From Flavobacterium psychrotrophum (GTDB lineage: Bacteria > Bacteroidota > Bacteroidia > Flavobacteriales > Flavobacteriaceae), in contig NZ_CP031557.1 of NCBI RefSeq assembly GCF_003403075.1, positions 3,534,001-3,598,000 on the forward strand: DNA of 64,000 bases, in the 5' to 3' direction. Numbering within the stretch: position 1 is the first letter of the stretch; every line of letters begins with the position of its first letter. Position numbers and translations under genes: made by a program. The notes beneath the pieces were generated by a model. It was given only the letters and a program-made list of their open reading frames with translations, was not told the DNA's origin and did not search any database. Positions 1 to 9,684 of this stretch are shown piece by piece.

Positions 1-2571
1 GGTATCTACAAATGGTAATTTATTTACTAGCCTTGTAAAGAGCGGCACCTCTGTACTAAAGTTGGTATTCATACCCACAATAGTATTATTTACAGATTCC
101 TGGCCGTAGTTGGTCTTACTGGTAAAAGGGCGCTCTGACATTCTAAGCAATGTAGCCCCTACCAAAAATTTATCATTGAACTTATGCTCAACATTAACAC
201 CAAAGAAACGTCGTGTTTGCTGCCCAAAAGTATTATTGTTTTCTACTGATACTTCTATATTGGCATTTTGTAATGATGTATCAAGTATCTGCACAGTACC
301 TGCCTGATAGTTTACAGTATAGTCTACCCCCTCTACAAGAGTACGCCCACCTGTTGTTACCACTACTGAACCTTGCGGAACGTTAAACGCGCCAAGCGAA
401 ATATCGCCACCGCCACTACTTTTAAAGCGGCCCTTTAGCTGGAACTTGTTTTTATTACTTTGCTGCGATGCCTCTGCCTGTGTAGTGTTATACAATGTTT
501 TGTACACATACCTGGACTGGTTACCATTATAAGTAACGTTATTACTATAATCACTGGCATCTCCGGTATTCTTTAGTTTATCAAACAGGAAATTACCAAA
601 AGGCTCTACGGTTGTAAATATGATGCGCCCATTCTGCGAGTCAATTGTTATACCTTCTTGCCAGTCAAAAAATCCGTCTCCACCAGCTTGCGGGTCACCC
701 GCATAACTCAGCCTGTCCAGATTAAACACCCGTAACAACGGCGTGTCAGACACGGTATAATCTTCTGCATCCGGCCCTGTTGGGGTAGGAAAACCCACAC
801 CCGGCACCGGCCTTATATAATTTATAGGAGAAGGATCTGTATAAAGTATGTTAAATGTAAAATCTTCCTGGCTTAGCTGGTAACCGCTTGGTATCTGGTA
901 GATGTTTTTCATCATCAGGTTCCACGTAGGCTCTTCAACATTTACCAGGCTGCTCTTTAAAAGTTTTAGTATGAGGCTCTGTGTAGAAACATTAGTAACC
1001 TGCCCCGTATTTGTATCCGTAGTAGCAGTAGTAGCTTCTACACCATCTGTACCAAATTCACCTACCTGATATACCTGTCCGCCCACAGTATACTGGTAAG
1101 CTACCGCAAGGACCTCATCATTACTAAGTTTTTGGTTAAGGGATATATAACCTAATTGGTCATGCAGTGTATATTCGCTTGTTGTAAGCTTGCGTGCATT
1201 TTCAAGCTTGGCATAGTCACGCCCCTCTGCCGCAGCAAGCGGAGACACAAAGCTGGCGTTTGTGGTAGTAACAATTTCGCGTATGCTTGGCGCAAGTAAG
1301 CTACCTGCCCCACCCACTTTTGTTGGGTCAAGGTTGTTATTACCGTTATCAGGAAAGTTATCTGCACCACCTTTGATAAAGAAATTTGCAGGTTCTCCCT
1401 CTGATGCAAAACCAACAGTCTGTGCTGTAATATCTACAGATGCAATACCCGGAACAGTAGGCTCGCTGGTAAGGCGCCCTTCACCTAAATCCTGGATTGC
1501 AATAACATTTCGGGAGTTGTTTTCAGCAGCATTAATCCTGTTTTGCTTATTGGTAACCCAAACTTCAATACGGGTAATTTTTATTTGCTGCGATATAAGA
1601 GGATATCTTTTTAAGGCATCGTCATAACGGCTGCGGAAATACTGCGAAAGAAAGTAGTGCTTGTCTGCATCATACTCCAATGCAAAAAGCGAGAAATCCT
1701 GAACAACACCACTACCCTGCGCCTGCACGGTCTTGGTTTGCGATTTCTGCTCAGAGTATACACCGGTAATGGTTGTTTTACCAAACTGAAACTGTGCCTT
1801 AACACCAAAAAGGCTTTGTGCACCCCTTATCAGCGAGTTTGAAAGCGGGAAACTTACGTTACCCACTTCTATCTTCTGGATGATATCATCTTCGGTAGGG
1901 GTATAATCCAGCTTTATAAGATTTTGGAAAGCAAAGGTACTTTGTGTATCATAGTTGGCATTTACGTTTAGCCTTGTACCCACTTTACCCTGAAGGCTCA
2001 TACTAATACGCTGATCAAAATCAAAGGTAAAAGTACGCCTGTTTCGCGGCGATAGTGATGGATTATCCTGCTTGGTAAAACGCACACCAAGATCCATTTC
2101 AACAGATCCTTGTGGTTTAATATCAATGGTATTGCCTCCAAAAAGAGTTTCAAAAAGACCTGAATTCACATAATACCTGGGCAAAAGATCGCGCTGCTGC
2201 TCCGGCGTTGCTTTAGCATCCATTGCCTTATTTTTTTGCCTGTAGTAATCACGCATCGACTCGCGCAATACCAGCTCCTGGTACTGCTCCGGCGTCATTA
2301 CAACCGGATAGGTAATATTAAACCCCTCAAACTTATTGGTATAAATATAAGTATTGGTTACCGGGTCGTAGGTATATGCCTCTACAATACTGGTAGGATT
2401 TTTAAGTTCAACCTTACCTGAATTGTAGCCCTTTATGGTATCGCGGGATGCCTCACTTTCTTCCTCCTCTTCTGTTACCTGTGCCTGAGCGCAAAGGCCT
2501 ATAACAAGGAAAAGTATCGAGAGGGAATATTTTAAGTTTTTATAAAAGTCTTTAGAGTACTCTGTTTTCAA
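1..2571 (-). CDS. sprA: SprA (Sov) type IX secretion translocon, 5' part only
   Basis: SprA is the giant outer-membrane beta-barrel through which type IX secretion substrates leave the cell, and it is needed for gliding in flavobacteria. The frame is open from 2571 to the left edge, giving the first 857 codons of a family that usually runs to about 2,400 residues. A signal peptide is visible (hydrophobic residues 16-27, then CAQAQ). The rest is beta-rich, with family-typical stretches such as KPQGSVEMDLG near residue 152 and VEGVDYTVNYQAGTVQ near 745. The start is inferred to be TTG at 2571-2569: no ATG or GTG precedes the signal peptide, and a stop lies 18 bases upstream in frame. The TTG follows the ruvA stop by 4 bases, so the two are probably co-transcribed. 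Identification rests on sequence pattern and the maeB-ruvA-sprA order known from Flavobacterium. Confidence 0.93.
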   Translation of the reverse strand, partial: MKTEYSKDFYKNLKYSLSILFLVIGLCAQAQVTEEEEESEASRDTIKGYNSGKVELKNPTSIVEAYTYDPVTNTYIYTNKFEGFNITYPVVMTPEQYQELVLRESMRDYYRQKNKAMDAKATPEQQRDLLPRYYVNSGLFETLFGGNTIDIKPQGSVEMDLGVRFTKQDNPSLSPRNRRTFTFDFDQRISMSLQGKVGTRLNVNANYDTQSTFAFQNLIKLDYTPTEDDIIQKIEVGNVSFPLSNSLIRGAQSLFGVKAQFQFGKTTITGVYSEQKSQTKTVQAQGSGVVQDFSLFALEYDADKHYFLSQYFRSRYDDALKRYPLISQQIKITRIEVWVTNKQNRINAAENNSRNVIAIQDLGEGRLTSEPTVPGIASVDITAQTVGFASEGEPANFFIKGGADNFPDNGNNNLDPTKVGGAGSLLAPSIREIVTTTNASFVSPLAAAEGRDYAKLENARKLTTSEYTLHDQLGYISLNQKLSNDEVLAVAYQYTVGGQVYQVGEFGTDGVEATTATTDTNTGQVTNVSTQSLILKLLKSSLVNVEEPTWNLMMKNIYQIPSGYQLSQEDFTFNILYTDPSPINYIRPVPGVGFPTPTGPDAEDYTVSDTPLLRVFNLDRLSYAGDPQAGGDGFFDWQEGITIDSQNGRIIFTTVEPFGNFLFDKLKNTGDASDYSNNVTYNGNQSRYVYKTLYNTTQAEASQQSNKNKFQLKGRFKSSGGGDISLGAFNVPQGSVVVTTGGRTLVEGVDYTVNYQAGTVQILDTSLQNANIEVSVENNNTFGQQTRRFFGVNVEHKFNDKFLVGATLLRMSERPFTSKTNYGQESVNNTIVGMNTNFSTEVPLFTRLVNKLPFVDT

Positions 2572-2575
2572 GGAC

Positions 2576-3157
2576 TTATAAATTTTTTAATGCTTGTTTT
2601 ATAATTGCTTCTACAGTGGCACCGGGGGTTTCCCTCAACACTTTTTCGATAGCCTTTTCGGCCAGCTTTTTATTAAAGCCCAATACCTCCAAGGCAGATA
2701 ACGCCTCATCCCGGTTTGTATTGTAACCCGGGGCAGAAACTTCTTCCAGATCGTACAGTTTTAACACTTTATCCTTTAGGTCGAGCAATACGCGCTGTGC
2801 TGTTTTAATGCCAATTCCTTTAATAGCCTGTATGGCACCTACATTACCGGATGCAATATAGCCTATTATTTGTCGTGGCTCCAGCGATGATAACATTGTA
2901 CGTGCCGTACCTGCCCCCACCCCCGAAACCGAGATAAGCAGTTTAAAAAGTTCGCGTTCTGCTTTTTCGGCAAAGCCAAAAAGCGTGTGCGCATCTTCTT
3001 TTATCTGCAAAAAAGTATATAGTTTTATTTTTTCAGAATCCGGCAGCAAAGAAAACGTATGCAGCGATATATTAACCTGGTAGCCCACACCGTTGCAGTC
3101 TATAACTACTTCGGTAGGCGACTTCTCCACCATTCTCCCTTCAAGATGTGCTATCAT
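2576..3157 (-). CDS. ruvA: Holliday junction branch migration protein RuvA
   Basis: RuvA binds four-way Holliday junctions as a tetramer and loads the RuvB motor for branch migration during recombinational repair. The 193 residues match the family length. The OB-fold begins MIAHLEGRMVEK and runs to about residue 63. The helix-hairpin-helix region covers about 70-138, with SVSGVGAGTARTML and IKGIGIKTAQRVLLDLK. The RuvB-contacting C-terminal domain (about 145-193) contains EALSALEVLGF. The ATG at 3157 is the only sensible start. It lies between maeB (54-base gap) and sprA (4-base gap) on the same strand. The partner ruvB is separate, about 8 kb away on the same strand. Confidence 0.97.
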   Translation of the reverse strand: MIAHLEGRMVEKSPTEVVIDCNGVGYQVNISLHTFSLLPDSEKIKLYTFLQIKEDAHTLFGFAEKAERELFKLLISVSGVGAGTARTMLSSLEPRQIIGYIASGNVGAIQAIKGIGIKTAQRVLLDLKDKVLKLYDLEEVSAPGYNTNRDEALSALEVLGFNKKLAEKAIEKVLRETPGATVEAIIKQALKNL

Positions 3158-3211
3158 AAATGTTTTTTAGCTATGCCCAAAAATAGCCAAAATTATTTAA
3201 CCTGTAGCTAA

Positions 3212-5506
3212 CTACACGTTTTTAGGCATTTTAAGGCGTTTTTCTTTTTCCTGTGCATCTACAACAGCAACGGCTGCCATATTTACCATTTCGTCTACAC
3301 TGGCACCAAACTGTACTATGTGCACCGGCTTATCCATACCCATCATTATTGGGCCTATAGATATTACTTTATCCAGTTCCTTCAACAATTTATAGGTAAT
3401 GTTAGCCGACTCCAGGTTAGGGAATATCATAACATTTACCTTTTTACCTGCAAGTTTAGAGAACGGAAATTTGTCCTGGTGCATGTCTGAATTCAGGGCA
3501 AAATCTGCCTGCACCTCGCCGTCTACAATAAGGTCCGGGTAGTTTTTATGCAGTATAGAAACGGCCTCGCGCACTTTTACCGCGCCGGCCTCCTGCGATG
3601 AACCAAAGTTAGAATAAGATACCATGGCAATAACCGGTTCCATACCAAAAAGCCTTGCCGTACTGGCAGTAAGCAGTGCTATTTTAGCAAGATCATCTGC
3701 AGTAGGATCAGGGTTTATGGCCGTATCAGATAAAAATATAGGGCCACGCTTTGTAAGCATCATGTTAGTGGTAGCAATACGGCTAATATTTTGCGCCCTT
3801 GGTATAAGCTGTAAAATAGGTTTAACAGAAGCCGGGTAATTACGCGAATAGCCTGTAATCATAGCATCGGCATCGCCCTGGTTTACCATCATGGCTGCAA
3901 AGTAGTTACGCTGCGTCATCATCTTCTCTGAATCCAGCTGGTTGATACCGCGACGGCGACGTGCTTTCCAGAACGCATCAGAATAGCGGTAAAGCCTGTC
4001 CTGCTCGCTTTCACTGCGCGGGTCTACAATAAGCACATCGGCATCAAAGCCTATACCTTCTTTAAGTTCTTCTATTGTTTGGCGGTTACCTAAAAGTATC
4101 GGTTCTCCTATACCTTCTTCTTTTACGATCTGGGCTGCCTTAAGTACATCAAGCTGGTCTGCCTCAGCAAATACTACACGCTTAGGAGCCGTCTTGGCAC
4201 GGTTAGTAAGCAGGCGTGCCATTTTATTATCGTTACCCAGGCGTTCCAGTAACTCTTCATTATATTTATCCCAATCGGTTATGGGCTGTTGTGCCACACC
4301 GCTTTCCATAGCCGCACGGGCTACAGCAGGGGCTACAACAGCAATAAGCCTTGGGTCAAAAGGTTTTGGTATAATATAATCGCGGCCAAAAAGCAGCTTG
4401 GTTTCGCCATAAGCAATATTTACCTGCTCTGGCACCGATGCTTTTGCAAGCTCAGCAAGCGCATGAACAGCAGCCATTTTCATGGCTTCGTTTATTTTTG
4501 TCGCCCTTACATCGAGCGCGCCACGGAATATATACGGAAAACCAAGTACGTTATTAACCTGGTTAGGGTTATCGCTGCGTCCGGTTGCCATAATAACATC
4601 CTCACGCGTGGCAACGGCTACATCATAAGCAATTTCAGGAACCGGGTTTGCCATTGCAAACACAATAGGATCGTTTGCCATGGTAAGCAGCATTTCCGGC
4701 GATAACACATTACCTACCGAAAGGCCCAGGAACATATCTGCACCCACAACTGCTTCCGCAAGGGTTTTAGGTTCGCCAGGCTGCGCATACCTCATTTGCA
4801 GGTCGAGCAAATCGGTACGGCTTTGCACCAGCATACCGTTTACATCAAACATGGTAATATTCTCAGGCTTTACACCAAGAAGCACATACAGGTTAGAACA
4901 GGCCAGTGCCGCAGAACCTGCACCAGACACTACGATCTTCATCTCTTCCAGCTTTTTACCTGCAAGCTCGGCTGCATTAATAAGTGCCGATGATGATATA
5001 ATGGCGGTACCGTGCTGGTCGTCGTGCATTACCGGAATATTAAGTTCTTCTACCAGGCGGCGCTCTATTTCAAACGACTCCGGAGCTTTAATATCTTCAA
5101 GGTTAATACCACCAAAAGTTGGTGCAATATTTTTTACCGTTTGTATAAATGCTTCAATATCTTTAGTGTCAACTTCAATATCAAAAACATCAATATCGGC
5201 AAATATTTTAAACAAAAGGCCTTTCCCTTCCATCACCGGCTTACTGGCTTCAGGACCTATGTCGCCCAGGCCAAGTACTGCTGTACCATTAGATATAACA
5301 GCTACAAGGTTTCCTTTTGCGGTATATTTATATACTTTGTTTACATCTTTTGCAATTTCAAGGCAAGGCTCTGCAACACCGGGCGAATATGCCAGCGAAA
5401 GATCGCGTTGTGTGGCATATGGTTTAGTAGGTACTACCTGTATTTTTCCGGGGTGCGGCTTGGCGTGATATAGTAAGGCTTCACGCCTTTTGCTGTATTG
5501 GTTCAT
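3212..5506 (-). CDS. maeB: NADP-dependent malic enzyme with phosphotransacetylase-like C-terminal domain
   Basis: Cytoplasmic enzyme that oxidatively decarboxylates malate to pyruvate and supplies NADPH. At 764 residues it has the large MaeB layout. The malic domain (about 15-155) holds YSPGVAEPCLEIA and HDDQHGTA. The NAD(P)-binding domain (about 160-400) holds the Rossmann motif GAGSAALA. The phosphate acetyl/butyryltransferase-like domain (about 430-755) holds MMTQRNYFAAMMV and MGMDKPVH. In characterised MaeB proteins this last domain is regulatory and binds acetyl-CoA rather than acting as Pta; that is family knowledge, not visible here. A Bacteroidetes -7 box (TACCTTTG on the minus strand) sits 28 bases upstream of the ATG. 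Divergent from the DUF885 gene. Confidence 0.97.
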   Translation of the reverse strand: MNQYSKRREALLYHAKPHPGKIQVVPTKPYATQRDLSLAYSPGVAEPCLEIAKDVNKVYKYTAKGNLVAVISNGTAVLGLGDIGPEASKPVMEGKGLLFKIFADIDVFDIEVDTKDIEAFIQTVKNIAPTFGGINLEDIKAPESFEIERRLVEELNIPVMHDDQHGTAIISSSALINAAELAGKKLEEMKIVVSGAGSAALACSNLYVLLGVKPENITMFDVNGMLVQSRTDLLDLQMRYAQPGEPKTLAEAVVGADMFLGLSVGNVLSPEMLLTMANDPIVFAMANPVPEIAYDVAVATREDVIMATGRSDNPNQVNNVLGFPYIFRGALDVRATKINEAMKMAAVHALAELAKASVPEQVNIAYGETKLLFGRDYIIPKPFDPRLIAVVAPAVARAAMESGVAQQPITDWDKYNEELLERLGNDNKMARLLTNRAKTAPKRVVFAEADQLDVLKAAQIVKEEGIGEPILLGNRQTIEELKEGIGFDADVLIVDPRSESEQDRLYRYSDAFWKARRRRGINQLDSEKMMTQRNYFAAMMVNQGDADAMITGYSRNYPASVKPILQLIPRAQNISRIATTNMMLTKRGPIFLSDTAINPDPTADDLAKIALLTASTARLFGMEPVIAMVSYSNFGSSQEAGAVKVREAVSILHKNYPDLIVDGEVQADFALNSDMHQDKFPFSKLAGKKVNVMIFPNLESANITYKLLKELDKVISIGPIMMGMDKPVHIVQFGASVDEMVNMAAVAVVDAQEKEKRLKMPKNV

Positions 5507-5533
5507 GCTATAACGTTATTTAAAACAAGGTTA

Positions 5534-5541
5534 CAAAGGTA
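5534..5541 (-). promoter_or_regulatory. Probable -7 promoter box for maeB
   Basis: The minus strand reads TACCTTTG, a full match to the Bacteroidetes -7 consensus TAnnTTTG, 28 bases before the maeB start. I do not see a clear -33 TTTG, so support is partial. Confidence 0.5.
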
Positions 5542-5611
5542 AGCCTATGGTTTTAACTGAGAAATATTTAACCCGTTTTCTTTTATAAGGGCAACTGCTG
5601 TTAAATTTATC

Positions 5612-5619
5612 TATATTTG
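5612..5619 (+). promoter_or_regulatory. Probable -7 promoter box for the DUF885 lipoprotein gene
   Basis: TATATTTG matches TAnnTTTG and lies 23 bases before the ATG at 5643. No good -33 TTTG is visible about 19 bases upstream. Confidence 0.5.
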
Positions 5620-5642
5620 ATAAATTTAACCAAACTAACAAC

Positions 5643-7415
5643 ATGAAAACACGCATTTTACTGGTTTTGAGTCTGTTTATAGGCTTACAATCCTGTCAAA
5701 AGAAAGCCACTGTTACCACACCAAATAAAGAACTTGCTAAAGTTTTTGAAAACTATCAGGAAGAAATACTAAAACTTTTTCCTTTTGAGGCTACTATGGC
5801 CGGCGATGACAGGTATAATAACATTTTTCCGAACACGCTTGATGACAAGTACATCCAGAAAGTGAAAGATTTTTTCAACAAATACAAAGAAGAACTATCC
5901 AAATACAAGGATGATGACCTTAATGAAAACGACCTTATAAGTAAACAGGTACTGGAATTTGAATGCAACAAAAGCCTTGAGCAGCTTAATTTTAGGGAAG
6001 ACCTGATGCCAATAAGCCAGTTTTACAGCACACCGCTTGCCGTAGCACAGCTGGCAAGTGGCACCAGTGCGCAGCCTTTTAAAACCGTAAAAGATTATAA
6101 CAACTGGCTGGAACGCCTTGAGGGCTTTAATATCTGGCTGCAAATGGCAGTACCAAAATTAAAAGAGGGTGTGGCAAAAGGATATGTATTACCTAAAGCG
6201 CTTACCGTTAAAGTACTGCCGCAGATGGAAGCCATGACTACAGCCGACCCAAAAAAGCACTTGTTTTACAGCCCCATAAACCTTTTCCCCATTTCGTTTA
6301 CAGCTGCGGAGAAGAAAGAACTGGATGAAAAGTACACAAAGATGCTGGCCGAAAAACTTATTCCATCCTTTCAGGCTTTGTACAAATACCTGAGTACTGA
6401 TTATCTTGCAGCAAGCAGGGCAACCAGTGGCATATCTGCCATTACCGATGGCGACAAGTATTATAAAACCCTGATAAAAGGTTATACTACTACCGATATG
6501 ACCGCTGATGAGATACACGAGCTGGGGCTTAAGGAAGTGGCACGCATAAAAATAGAAATGGAAAAGGTAAAGAAAGAGGTTGGCTACACCGGCGACCTGA
6601 TATCATTTTTTGATTATGTGCGAAGCAAAAAAGAGCTGATGCCGTATACCGATCCGCAGCAGGTTATCGACCATTTTAATGCCATACACGAAAAGATGAA
6701 ACCCAACCTTGACAAACTTTTTGGCAAAAAACCAAAAACGCCTTTTGAGGTAAAACGCACAGAGGCTTTCCGCGAGGCCAGTGCAAGCGCTGAGTACAAC
6801 CAGGGCAGTCTTGATGGTACACGCCCGGGGATATTTTATGTTCCTATACCGGATGTAAAAAAGTATAACGTTTTTGCCGACGAAGACTTGTTTCTACACG
6901 AGGCAATACCGGGACACCACTACCAGATATCGCTGCAACATGAAAACAAAGATCTGCCGGAATTTCGTAAAACAACATGGTTTAATGCCTATGGTGAAGG
7001 CTGGGCATTATATACCGAATCGCTTGGAAAAGAACTTGGCCTATATACCGACCCTTACCAATACTTTGGGATGCTGAGTGCCGAAATGCACCGCGCCATT
7101 CGTCTTGTGGTAGATACCGGCATACACACCAAAGGCTGGACGCGTGAGAAAGCCATACAATATTCGCTGGATAACGAGGCCGAACCCGAAGAAAGCATTG
7201 TAGCCGAAATAGAACGCTATATGGCAATACCGGGACAGGCGCTATCTTATAAAATAGGCCAGTTAAAAATACGCGAACTGCGCACCAGGGCAGAAAAAGA
7301 ATTAGGCAGCAAATTTGACATTAAAGAATTTCACGACCAGGTGCTCAATGCAGGTTGCCTGCCGCTAAGTGTTTTAGAGAGTAAAATAAACCGCTGGATA
7401 GAAAGAAAGAAATAA
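5643..7415 (+). CDS. DUF885 family lipoprotein, probable zinc peptidase-like
   Basis: A 590-residue DUF885 protein, a family widespread in Bacteroidetes and Proteobacteria with a metallopeptidase-like fold and mostly unknown substrates. The N-terminus MKTRILLVLSLFIGLQSCQKK is a lipoprotein signal with lipobox LQSC, so the mature protein should be lipidated at Cys18. The hallmark HEAIPGHHYQ lies at residues 419-428; His and Glu here resemble a zinc site. Downstream GEGWALYTESLGKELG and YSLDNEAEPEESI are typical of the family. It stands alone with its own -7 box and ends at a terminator shared with the convergent response regulator. Substrate cannot be told from sequence. Confidence 0.88.
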   Translation: MKTRILLVLSLFIGLQSCQKKATVTTPNKELAKVFENYQEEILKLFPFEATMAGDDRYNNIFPNTLDDKYIQKVKDFFNKYKEELSKYKDDDLNENDLISKQVLEFECNKSLEQLNFREDLMPISQFYSTPLAVAQLASGTSAQPFKTVKDYNNWLERLEGFNIWLQMAVPKLKEGVAKGYVLPKALTVKVLPQMEAMTTADPKKHLFYSPINLFPISFTAAEKKELDEKYTKMLAEKLIPSFQALYKYLSTDYLAASRATSGISAITDGDKYYKTLIKGYTTTDMTADEIHELGLKEVARIKIEMEKVKKEVGYTGDLISFFDYVRSKKELMPYTDPQQVIDHFNAIHEKMKPNLDKLFGKKPKTPFEVKRTEAFREASASAEYNQGSLDGTRPGIFYVPIPDVKKYNVFADEDLFLHEAIPGHHYQISLQHENKDLPEFRKTTWFNAYGEGWALYTESLGKELGLYTDPYQYFGMLSAEMHRAIRLVVDTGIHTKGWTREKAIQYSLDNEAEPEESIVAEIERYMAIPGQALSYKIGQLKIRELRTRAEKELGSKFDIKEFHDQVLNAGCLPLSVLESKINRWIERKK

Positions 7416-7416
7416 G

Positions 7417-7456
7417 AACAACAAAGCCCCGCAAAAAAAAGCGGGGCTTTGTTGTT
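7417..7456. terminator. Bidirectional rho-independent terminator
   Basis: The arms AACAACAAAGCCCCGC and GCGGGGCTTTGTTGTT are separated by an A-tract loop. The GC-rich stem is flanked by A/T on both sides. It lies between the stops of the convergent DUF885 and response regulator genes and should serve both. Confidence 0.92.
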
Positions 7457-8136
7457 TAACAGATAAGCTTATACCCAAAACCTCTTACATTTAGTATTTC
7501 TATCTGTAGGTCATTTTGCAATTTTTTGCGTAGCTTGGTTATGTATACATCCATTGTACGGCTGTTAAAAAAGGTATCATCTCCCCACAATTCGAGCAGG
7601 GTTTCCTTTTTATTCAGCACCTGGTTTTTATGCTGAAGCAGCAGTGCCAAAAGCAGTGCTTCTTTATGCGATAGCTTTATCAAAGTTTCTCCCATCTTAA
7701 GTTCCTGCCGTTTGGGCAAAAACTGATAAGAACCTATTACCAGTTCGTCGGCTTTTTCAGTTTCAGGGCTGGCGCGCTTTATAAGCTCTGCAACGCGAAG
7801 AAAGAGTTCATCAAGGCTAAAGGGTTTACGCAGGTAATCGTTACCACCACTGGCATAGCCCGTTGTAACATCTTTAATATCGGCCTTTGCCGTAAGAAAC
7901 ATTAATGGTATGGTTTTGTTTGCCTGCCGTATTTGTGCTGCAAGGGTAAAGCCATCTTTATAGGGCATCATGACATCTAAAATACACAGCGAAAAACTTC
8001 CCGAAACAAACTCCTGCCACGCCTGCCTTCCATCTGGCACAAGTGTAACGGCATAGCCTTTTTTCTCCAGGCTCTCTTTTATAACTTTCCCTAAAAAGGG
8101 TTCGTCTTCGGTTAATAGTATTTTATAGGTACTCAT
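7456..8136 (-). CDS. OmpR/PhoB-family response regulator
   Basis: Transcription factor of a two-component system. The receiver domain (about 1-120) has acidic residues TEDEP at 9-13, phospho-acceptor Asp54 in CILDVMMPYKDG and the conserved Lys in LTAKAD. The winged-helix DNA-binding domain (about 130-226) ends TMDVYITKLRKKL then VRGFGYKL. I chose the ATG at 8136 (MSTYKILL) over the frame start at 8160. This ATG overlaps the kinase stop as ATGA, the usual coupling, and the eight extra residues do not belong to the receiver fold. Operon with the upstream kinase gene. Regulated targets are unknown. Confidence 0.95.
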   Translation of the reverse strand: MSTYKILLTEDEPFLGKVIKESLEKKGYAVTLVPDGRQAWQEFVSGSFSLCILDVMMPYKDGFTLAAQIRQANKTIPLMFLTAKADIKDVTTGYASGGNDYLRKPFSLDELFLRVAELIKRASPETEKADELVIGSYQFLPKRQELKMGETLIKLSHKEALLLALLLQHKNQVLNKKETLLELWGDDTFFNSRTMDVYITKLRKKLQNDLQIEILNVRGFGYKLIC

Positions 8137-9587
8137 AGCGGTAATGTAATTATAAAGCAACTACCTGTGGGTACATTATCTTTAATGCTTATACAACCTT
8201 TGTGCGCAGTAACAACTTTTTTGACATAGCTAAGACCTAAGCCATATCCTTTTACGTCGTGCACATTGCCCGATGGTATACGGTAAAAAGGCTCAAAAAC
8301 TATTTCTTTAAGTTCATCATGAATACCAGGGCCGTTGTCTGATATGGTTATCACAAGTTTTTTATTGGCTGTGCCTGCTCCTATGGTTACGCACGGATTT
8401 ACATTAGTGTTGTATTTAATGGCATTATCAATGAGATTGTTTAAAGCCCTTAACAGATTTAGTTTGTTTCCCCTTATTGCTATGTCGTTACTTAGGGGTT
8501 CAACATTCAATGTTACGCTTTCAGCAAAATGACTTTGGGCAACTTCACTTAAAATTCGGTTCACATCAATGGTGTCGGTTATGGCAGCATCCACATCTAA
8601 TTTCGCCCCCGCCAGTATTTCATCAGCTAATAATGATAGTTTATCGCTTTGGTATAAAATGATATCCAGGTAATTATCCTGTGCTGCCTTGTCGTGGTTA
8701 AACTGTTTTAGTGCCTGCGCGGTAATGGTTATAGATGTTAGCGGTGTGTGTATTTCGTGCGTCATGTTGCTAATAAAGTCATCTTTAAGGGCATTAAGTT
8801 TTTGCTGGCTAAGTAACACCCGTGCCGTGTACAAAAAACAGCCCAGTGTTATGATCAGTAACATTACTGAGCCTGCTATAACCCAGCGCAGCCTGCCGAG
8901 GAGGAATGCATCTCCATTACTAAACTGCGCCAACAGTTTAGGCCCCATACCGTGTTTTAACCCCACATCTATAGTTACGGTAACATATTCTCCTTTACTA
9001 GTATATTTATCTGCCTCAAGTATCTTGAATTGGGTAGTAATAAATTTCCGACCCAAAGCCTTTTTATATTCTTCTGTAAAAACTTTACGGGGTATAGGTC
9101 GCCCAAAATAAGCTGTATCAAGCCGGTCGCCCAGGCCTTGGGTAAAGTACCAAACCACGCCTTTCTTCAGGTCTTTCTCAACATTACCTACAAGATGGTT
9201 TATAATAGTACTTCTGGCTGCTGCCGTAATGCTGTCGGTTTGCTTTTTATAGGTATCAATACTCAGGCTTACCTGGTTATTACCTTTTGCGCGCTGCATT
9301 TCTTTAAGATCAAAAACAGTAGCTTTATTTACAGCATCCCAACGCGATGTAATTTTTATGTACGTGGTATCGTTTATCCATGTCCTGAAAAGGTTTACAG
9401 CCTCCTGCTGATGCTTAGAAAAAGCACTATCAACGGCTTCTGCAAATGCCTCGTCTATCTCTTTCTGAAAAGTAGCACTTTCTACTTTATAATTAGTATA
9501 GCTATAGTAAAACTGAAGTGCAGTAATACCGCTTACGCTAATAAGCATAAGTATAAACACAAAGAGTATGTTTCTTTTTACAGCCAT
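8133..9587 (-). CDS. Membrane sensor histidine kinase
   Basis: Partner of the response regulator just downstream. It has a short cytoplasmic N-terminus, a membrane helix at about 6-25, an extracytoplasmic sensor region of about 205 residues with no recognised domain, and a second helix at about 234-255. The HisKA domain has H277 in NMTHEIHTPLTS. The ATPase domain has N-box NNLIDNAIKYN, G1 SDNGPGI, F-box FEPFYRI and G2 GYGLGLSYVKKV. The H-box reads HEIHTP where most kinases have HELRTP or HEFKTP; His and Glu are kept, so it should be active. The start is ATG at 9587; the frame's first possible codon, at 9593, is TTG. The gene ends in an ATGA overlap with the regulator. Confidence 0.94.
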   Translation of the reverse strand: MAVKRNILFVFILMLISVSGITALQFYYSYTNYKVESATFQKEIDEAFAEAVDSAFSKHQQEAVNLFRTWINDTTYIKITSRWDAVNKATVFDLKEMQRAKGNNQVSLSIDTYKKQTDSITAAARSTIINHLVGNVEKDLKKGVVWYFTQGLGDRLDTAYFGRPIPRKVFTEEYKKALGRKFITTQFKILEADKYTSKGEYVTVTIDVGLKHGMGPKLLAQFSNGDAFLLGRLRWVIAGSVMLLIITLGCFLYTARVLLSQQKLNALKDDFISNMTHEIHTPLTSITITAQALKQFNHDKAAQDNYLDIILYQSDKLSLLADEILAGAKLDVDAAITDTIDVNRILSEVAQSHFAESVTLNVEPLSNDIAIRGNKLNLLRALNNLIDNAIKYNTNVNPCVTIGAGTANKKLVITISDNGPGIHDELKEIVFEPFYRIPSGNVHDVKGYGLGLSYVKKVVTAHKGCISIKDNVPTGSCFIITLPL

Positions 9588-9684
9588 GCCCAAAAGTAAA
9601 ATTTTAAAATTTTTGGAAGCCGATTTATTAACACTAATTAACCTTAATGTGTTTTGGTTAACTAAAGCACGGCTTTACATATAC

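Noticed and set aside
4680..5468. 262-codon plus-strand open frame opposite maeB
   Set aside because: Antisense shadow of the malic enzyme domain; Ser-rich composition comes from the reverse complement.
9591..9598. TACTTTTG on the minus strand as promoter for the histidine kinase
   Set aside because: It is only 3 bases before the start codon, so transcription would begin inside the gene.
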